Assembly (NCBI GenBank): GCA_044226655.1
Contig: JBGAGO010000001.1
Location: forward strand, 806,001-870,000
Length of the DNA: 64,000 nucleotides
Direction: 5' to 3'
DNA from: JBEVOS01 sp044226655
Lineage (GTDB): Bacteria; Pseudomonadota; Alphaproteobacteria; Caulobacterales; Aquidulcibacteraceae
Below, piece by piece: positions 60,091 to 64,000 of this stretch. The stretch's first letter is position 1. Each line of letters begins with the position of its first letter. The translations under genes and the position numbers were made by a program. The notes under the pieces were generated by a model. The model ran no database searches. It was not told the DNA's origin and saw only the letters and a list, made by a program, of their open reading frames with translations.

Positions 60091-60146
60091 GCGGGCGCGC
60101 GGCCCCTGTGTAGGGTGCCGCCCGAAGAGGCGAGGGAAGAACTCCG

Positions 60147-61115
60147 ATGGCGCACGCGTTCCGCATGATCGAAGCCAACGGCGTGAGCATACGCTGCGCC
60201 ATTGAAGGCGAAGGCCCGCTCGTCGTCCTGGTGCATGGCTTTCCAGAGAGCTGGTATTCCTGGCGCCACCAGATCGGCCCGATTGCGGCCGCGGGTTTCA
60301 CCGCGTGCGCGATCGACGTGCGCGGCTATGGCGGCTCGGATAAGCCCCATCCGGTCGAAGCCTACGATATGGAGAGCATCACCGGCGATGTGGCGGGCGT
60401 GATCGCCGCGCTCTCGCCCGATGCGCCCGCCGTCATCATCGGCCATGATTGGGGCGCGCCGATCGTGTGGCACACGGCGCTTCTGCATCCGGAGAAAGTG
60501 CGCGCCGTCGCGGGCCTGTCCGTGCCCTATAGCGGCCGCCCCGCCGCGCCGCTGATCGATACGCTCGAGCAGATCTACACCAAGAACGGCCGCTTCTTTT
60601 ACATCTGCTATTTCCAGCAGGAGGGCGTCGCCGAAGCCGAGTTCGAACGCGATGTGCGTGATCGCCTGCGCCGCATGTATTATCTCGCCTCGGGCGACAT
60701 CCGCGACAGCGGCTATGAATTCAAAGAGGGCATGGTGGGCGACGATTTCCTCTCGCGCATCCCCAATCCCGATCCGTTTCCCGCTTGGGCCACGCCGGCC
60801 GACATCGACTATTACGTCGGCGAATTCGAACGCTCCGGCTTTCGCGGGCCGATCAACCGCTATCGCAATTTCCGCCGCGATCACGCCTTCATGGCCGGCA
60901 AGGACCCGATCATCCATCAGCCCGCGCTGTTCATCGCCGGCGAGCGCGACATGGTGATCGGCGGCGCCGCGAAAGACGGCCTCACCAATCTGATGCGCCC
61001 CCATTTCGACGATCTCCGCGGCGTCCACCTCACGCCCAAAGCCGGCCATTGGAACCAGCAAGAAGCCCCGGATGAAACCACCGGCGTGCTGATCGATTGG
61101 CTCGCGACGCTGTAG
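60147..61115 (+). CDS. Epoxide hydrolase-like alpha/beta hydrolase
   Basis: 322 residues from ATG 60147. Oxyanion region LVHGFPESWYSW, nucleophile elbow GHDWGAPIVW (Asp), cap domain with lid tyrosines, acid region ALFIAGERDMVI and catalytic His in AGHWNQQEAPDE. Asp as nucleophile and the HGFPESW motif indicate a soluble epoxide hydrolase, or a haloalkane dehalogenase-like relative. Substrate unknown. Confidence 0.9.
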   Translation: MAHAFRMIEANGVSIRCAIEGEGPLVVLVHGFPESWYSWRHQIGPIAAAGFTACAIDVRGYGGSDKPHPVEAYDMESITGDVAGVIAALSPDAPAVIIGHDWGAPIVWHTALLHPEKVRAVAGLSVPYSGRPAAPLIDTLEQIYTKNGRFFYICYFQQEGVAEAEFERDVRDRLRRMYYLASGDIRDSGYEFKEGMVGDDFLSRIPNPDPFPAWATPADIDYYVGEFERSGFRGPINRYRNFRRDHAFMAGKDPIIHQPALFIAGERDMVIGGAAKDGLTNLMRPHFDDLRGVHLTPKAGHWNQQEAPDETTGVLIDWLATL

Positions 61116-61128
61116 GACATTGGCAGAA

Positions 61129-61270
61129 GCCGTCCTTCCCCGCGAGGGGAAGGTGGCGCGCTGCGAAGCAGCGTGACGGATGGGGCGGAAGCCCGACGTC
61201 TGACGCGGCGTCTCCGCCCCCTCAGTCTCGCTCCGCTCGACAGCTCCCCCTCGCGGGGGAGCACGGCGCG
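61129..61270 (+). repeat. 140-bp multi-hairpin repeat, copy 1
   Basis: Starts GCCGTCCTTCCCCGCGAGGG and ends in the hairpin GCTCCCCCTCGCGGGGGAGC. Inner parts: variable hairpin GCTGCGAAGCAGC, long-range pair GGGGCGGA/TCCGCCCC, and GTCTCGCTCCGCTCGAC. Same orientation as copies 2 and 3. Confidence 0.9.
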
Positions 61271-61295
61271 GCGCATATTGGCGTATGGGGTGCGA

Positions 61296-61664
61296 ATGAG
61301 CATCGAACGCGCACGAGCTTTGCGAAGGCGGATGACGGACGCTGAGATGCGTCTGTGGCATCGGCTGCGCCCGATGCGGCGTGACGGCTTGGCCTTTCGC
61401 AGGCAATCGCCGGTTGGACGTTACGTACTCGATTTCGAATGTCGCTTAGCGCGCATCGCCATTGAACTCGATGGAACCCAGCATGGCGATCCAGAAAGGG
61501 CGCAGGCCGACGCCAAGCGCACGCATTGGCTGGAGTCGCGCGGCTATCAGGTGCTGCGCTTCTGGAACCACGACGTTATCTTCCAGACGGACGCCGTAGT
61601 CTTCGAGATCATAACTGCTGCGCAAATGCGTCTCGAAGAGTTCGCCCGCTTCGGCCGCGACTAG
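61296..61664 (+). CDS. DUF559 (Vsr/PD-(D/E)XK-like) nuclease family protein
   Basis: 122 residues from ATG 61296; the frame also runs upstream through repeat copy 1. RARALRRRMTDAEMRLWHRL, then FRRQSPVGRYVLDFECRLAR and IAIELDGTQHGD form the DUF559 core with candidate catalytic Asp, Glu and Asp. ESRGYQVLRFWNHDVI is the last conserved strand. DUF559 proteins resemble very-short-patch repair endonucleases. The gene is bracketed by two direct copies of a 140-bp repeat, which suggests a mobile or amplifiable unit. Confidence 0.85.
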   Translation: MSIERARALRRRMTDAEMRLWHRLRPMRRDGLAFRRQSPVGRYVLDFECRLARIAIELDGTQHGDPERAQADAKRTHWLESRGYQVLRFWNHDVIFQTDAVVFEIITAAQMRLEEFARFGRD

Positions 61665-61671
61665 CTTAAAC

Positions 61672-61812
61672 GCCGTCCTTCCCCGTGAGGGGAAGGTGGC
61701 GCGCTGCGGAGCGGCGCGTCGGATGGGGCGGAAGCCCGATGTCTGACCTATCGCCTCCGCCCCCTCAGTCATCGCTGCGCGACGACAGCTCCCCCTCGCG
61801 GGGGAGCACGGC
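61672..61812 (+). repeat. 140-bp multi-hairpin repeat, copy 2
   Basis: Starts GCCGTCCTTCCCCGTGAGGG, ends GCTCCCCCTCGCGGGGGAGC. The variable hairpin reads GCGCGCTGCGGAGCGGCGCG. Its right part supplies the last 15 codons and stop of the convergent permease gene. Confidence 0.9.
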
Positions 61813-63168
61813 GTGGTGCGCAGCTCCACCTCGCAACTCCGCATAAGCCAGCGCGCCAAGCCCAAGCGCCAGCACGCCAAAGCCGATCGCGAGCCCCAGC
61901 CGCGGGTTCGGCAGGCTCATCACGTAGGTCACGCTCGACCACAGCATGAAAATGTTCGCGCCGCAGAACACCAAGGGCGTCAGCGGATAGAGCGGCGTCT
62001 TGAATGGCCGCGCCGCGTCGCGCTGGCGATAGCGCAGCACGATCACGCCGAAGCCCGAGCAGGTCATGAAAATCCAGAATGCCGGCGCGGTGTAGTCGAC
62101 CAGCGTCGTGAACCCGTCGCGCGTCCACGCGCCGAGACCCACCAGCGCGAGACTCATCGCGCCCTGCGCCCAGGTCGCGGCGGCGGGAATGCCGCGCTTG
62201 TCATCCCACGCGCCCAGCACGCCGAAGCCCGGAAAATCGCGCGCCGCCGCATAGGTTGTGCGCGCGCCGACCATGATGGTCGCGTTGATCGAGGTGACCG
62301 CCGCCAGCGCCACGGCGACCGCCAGCAGCAGCGCGGCGCTGCTTCCGAACGCGCGCGCCATCAGATCGGCCGCGGGCGCATCGCTGTGCGCCAGGCCTTC
62401 GATCCCAAGCCCGCGCAGGAACGCCCAATTCACCATCAGATAAAGCGCGGTGATGACGAGGATCGAAAACACGTGCGCGCGCGCCATGCCGTGGCGCGCA
62501 TCCTTCACCTCGGCCGACAAGGTCGCGATCTCGCTCCAGCCGCCGAACGCCAACAGCACGAACACCATGGCGAGCCCCAGGCCCGGCGGAATGCCGTTGA
62601 CATGCGGCCCTGGTCCGCTCGTCGCCGGCGCCACATTGTTGAGCGCCAGCCACAAGGCTGCGATTCCGATCAGCACCAGTCCCGCGACTTCCAATCCCGT
62701 CATCGCGAAATGCGCCTGCGCGTCCTTACGGGCGTCGCGCAGATTGAACAGCGTCAGCACGATCACCGAAATCGCCGCGTAGATCGCCGGCCCATCGGGC
62801 CCGATGCGGAACATCGGCACGGCGTTGAGATAATCGCCGATCACGAAGCCCAAGAGCCCGATCGAGCCGGAATTGATCACCGCGAAGCGGCCCCAGGCGA
62901 ACAGGAAGGCCAGCCTCTTGCCGTAGGCCAAGCCGAGGAAATGATAATCGCCGCCCGCGTTCGGAAACGCCGTCGCCAGTTCCGAATAGCAGAGCGCGCC
63001 CGCCAGCGTCAGAACGCCGCCCGCGATCCAGGCCGCGTAAAGCCAGCCCACCGAGCCCGCCGCATCCGCCACCTGCGCCGGGCTTTTGAAAATTCCCGCG
63101 CCCACGACCATGCCGACCGACAACATGACCAAATAGGCGGTGGACACGTGGCGGTCGGGCGCGTTCAT
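61765..63168 (-). CDS. APC family amino acid permease
   Basis: 467 residues from ATG 63168. Twelve hydrophobic segments; VMLSVGMVVGAGIFKSPAQV is the glycine-rich first helix of the APC superfamily, and FPNAGGDYHFLGLAYGKRLA the second conserved loop. The C-terminal tail AVLPREGELSSRSDD is read from repeat copy 2, so the original stop was lost or replaced by the repeat insertion. Substrate unknown. Divergent from dps. Confidence 0.88.
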   Translation of the reverse strand: MNAPDRHVSTAYLVMLSVGMVVGAGIFKSPAQVADAAGSVGWLYAAWIAGGVLTLAGALCYSELATAFPNAGGDYHFLGLAYGKRLAFLFAWGRFAVINSGSIGLLGFVIGDYLNAVPMFRIGPDGPAIYAAISVIVLTLFNLRDARKDAQAHFAMTGLEVAGLVLIGIAALWLALNNVAPATSGPGPHVNGIPPGLGLAMVFVLLAFGGWSEIATLSAEVKDARHGMARAHVFSILVITALYLMVNWAFLRGLGIEGLAHSDAPAADLMARAFGSSAALLLAVAVALAAVTSINATIMVGARTTYAAARDFPGFGVLGAWDDKRGIPAAATWAQGAMSLALVGLGAWTRDGFTTLVDYTAPAFWIFMTCSGFGVIVLRYRQRDAARPFKTPLYPLTPLVFCGANIFMLWSSVTYVMSLPNPRLGLAIGFGVLALGLGALAYAELRGGAAHHAVLPREGELSSRSDD

Positions 63169-63265
63169 ACAAAGCGTCTATAGACGGGTCTGGAACTTTG
63201 AATAGGCTCGCGCATTGTGCGGGCTTGCTGGGCCCGCCATATCGCGTGGACGAGGAGATTTAGCC

Positions 63266-63742
63266 ATGCCCAAGACCCGCAATGATCTGCCGGACAACAC
63301 GCGCAAAGCCATGATCGAATTGCTCAATGCGCGCCTCGCCGACACGCTGGACGTGAAGCTCGCGATCAAGCAGGCGCATTGGAACGTCAAAGGCCCCGAT
63401 TTCATCGCCCTGCACGAATTGTTCGACGCCATCGCCGCACGCGTCGATACGCAAGCCGATGACATCGCCGAACGCGCGGTCGCCCTGGGCGGCGTGGCGC
63501 ATGGCACGGCAGAGAACGTCGCCAAGAAATCCAAGATCGAGGCCTATCCCTCCGATCTCACCGGCGGCAAGCCGCATGTCGAAGCGCTGTCGGACCGCAT
63601 CGCCGCGCTCGGCAAGCTGGTGCGCGCCGCCATCGATCAGGCTGACGAGGCCGGCGACAAGGACACCGCCGATCTCTTCACCGGCCAATCCCGCACGCTC
63701 GACAAGGACCTCTGGTTCCTCGAAGCGCATTTGCAGGAATAA
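63266..63742 (+). CDS. dps: Dps family DNA-protecting ferritin-like protein
   Basis: 158 residues from ATG 63266 (GAGGAG upstream). The ferroxidase ligands are in LAIKQAHWNVKGPDFIALHE (His) and LFDAIAARVDTQADDIAERA (Asp, Glu). Forms dodecamers that store iron and protect DNA in starvation or oxidative stress. The N-terminal tail is short and charged. Repeat copy 3 follows 11 bases after the stop. Confidence 0.92.
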   Translation: MPKTRNDLPDNTRKAMIELLNARLADTLDVKLAIKQAHWNVKGPDFIALHELFDAIAARVDTQADDIAERAVALGGVAHGTAENVAKKSKIEAYPSDLTGGKPHVEALSDRIAALGKLVRAAIDQADEAGDKDTADLFTGQSRTLDKDLWFLEAHLQE

Positions 63743-63753
63743 AGCGCGCCGCC

Positions 63754-63890
63754 GCCGTCCTTCCCCGCGAGGGGAAGGTGTCCCGCGCGTCAGCGCGGGA
63801 CGGATGGGGCGGAAGCCCAACATCTAACGCGCCGCAGCCGCCCCCTCAGTCTCGCTCCGCTCGACAGCTCCCCCTCGCGGGGGAGCGCGG
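63754..63890 (+). repeat. 140-bp multi-hairpin repeat, copy 3
   Basis: Same start and end as copies 1 and 2. The variable hairpin is different in sequence but still perfectly paired (TCCCGCGCGTCAGCGCGGGA). It lies between dps and the gene at the right edge. Confidence 0.9.
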
Positions 63891-63933
63891 CGCGCACTGG
63901 CGCTGCATCGGCGCGGCCCGTATCCTCCCGCCC

Positions 63934-64000
63934 ATGTGGCGCACGATGGCGATCTACGGCGCGGCGCTCGCCTTGGCGGCGGTGGCGCTGCAATGGCTGG
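63934..64000 (+). CDS. N-terminus of a membrane protein (runs off the right edge)
   Basis: Only 22 residues are visible (MWRTMAIYGAALALAAVALQ, then WL), a single hydrophobic helix. It resembles the start of two-helix LuxR-type regulators of this group, but this cannot be decided from so little sequence. Confidence 0.35.
   Translation, partial: MWRTMAIYGAALALAAVALQWL

Noticed and set aside
61129..63890. CRISPR array
   Set aside because: Three repeats are too long, unevenly spaced and separated by genes; no spacers.

Overview
The window is GC-rich throughout and its genes are packed head to tail with many 4-base start/stop overlaps (GTGA, ATGA, TTGA). The gene set points to an alphaproteobacterium close to the Caulobacterales/Hyphomonadaceae. 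Pointers are a ChpT-type histidine phosphotransferase, a mitochondrial-fission ELM1 family protein, a CYP153-type P450, the hemF-trmL-petABC neighbourhood, a CpaE-like ATPase and a possible CtrA box. This placement is an inference from gene content; no marker rRNA is present.

Layout. 1-5.1 kb: a BatA-like/DUF58/MoxR operon (minus), then DUF1285, a Nudix CoA pyrophosphatase and the CCA-adding enzyme (plus). 5.1-11.1 kb is the accessory part: an acyltransferase, an AbrB/Doc toxin-antitoxin pair, a MarR regulator divergent from an FMN reductase, a GrpB protein, an apparently lower-GC stretch of orphan genes, and two paralogous 33-34 residue hydrophobic peptides that share an upstream module. 11.1-18 kb: hemF-trmL (minus) and petABC (plus; cytochrome b carries a large insertion), then rraB-like, mtnP and a CinA-domain protein. 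18-24 kb: a membrane protein with a soluble TIR-like domain, a ClpP-like protease, apt, and a fusion of a CpaE/TadZ-type ATPase with Sel1 repeats. 23.4-33.4 kb: thiE, two different class I fructose-bisphosphate aldolases, pgk, bioB, an orphan barstar, gap, a probable 6S RNA and 5-formyltetrahydrofolate cyclo-ligase. 33.4-41.8 kb: YebC, a globin and a CYP153 P450 behind near-identical operator/-35 modules, an AbgT transporter, a tautomerase, TetR, a Rieske oxygenase and a WYL regulator. 41.8-42.1 kb: repeats plus tRNA-like halves in permuted order. 42.1-53 kb: ELM1-like, accA, malyl-CoA lyase, a repeat-flanked GIY-YIG protein, a Xer recombinase, aroK-aroB and a CorC/HlyC-type protein. 53-58.7 kb: cheR, cheY, a degenerate CheA-like protein, chpT, and a KefB/KefF-like potassium efflux pair. 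58.8-64 kb: DUF885, an epoxide-hydrolase-like enzyme, a DUF559 nuclease-like gene between two direct copies of a 140-bp multi-hairpin repeat, an amino acid permease whose C-terminus is encoded by that repeat, dps, and a third repeat copy.

Most genes are housekeeping: respiration, glycolysis/gluconeogenesis, shikimate, biotin/thiamine/haem synthesis and tRNA maturation. The most unusual signals are the permuted tRNA-like segments, the cytochrome b insertion, the repeat-nuclease units, the shared globin/P450 operator, the duplicated micropeptide module, the CpaE-Sel1 fusion, and a CheA-like protein that lacks its phospho-accepting histidine beside chpT. No CRISPR array, complete insertion sequence, rRNA or intact canonical tRNA gene was recognised.
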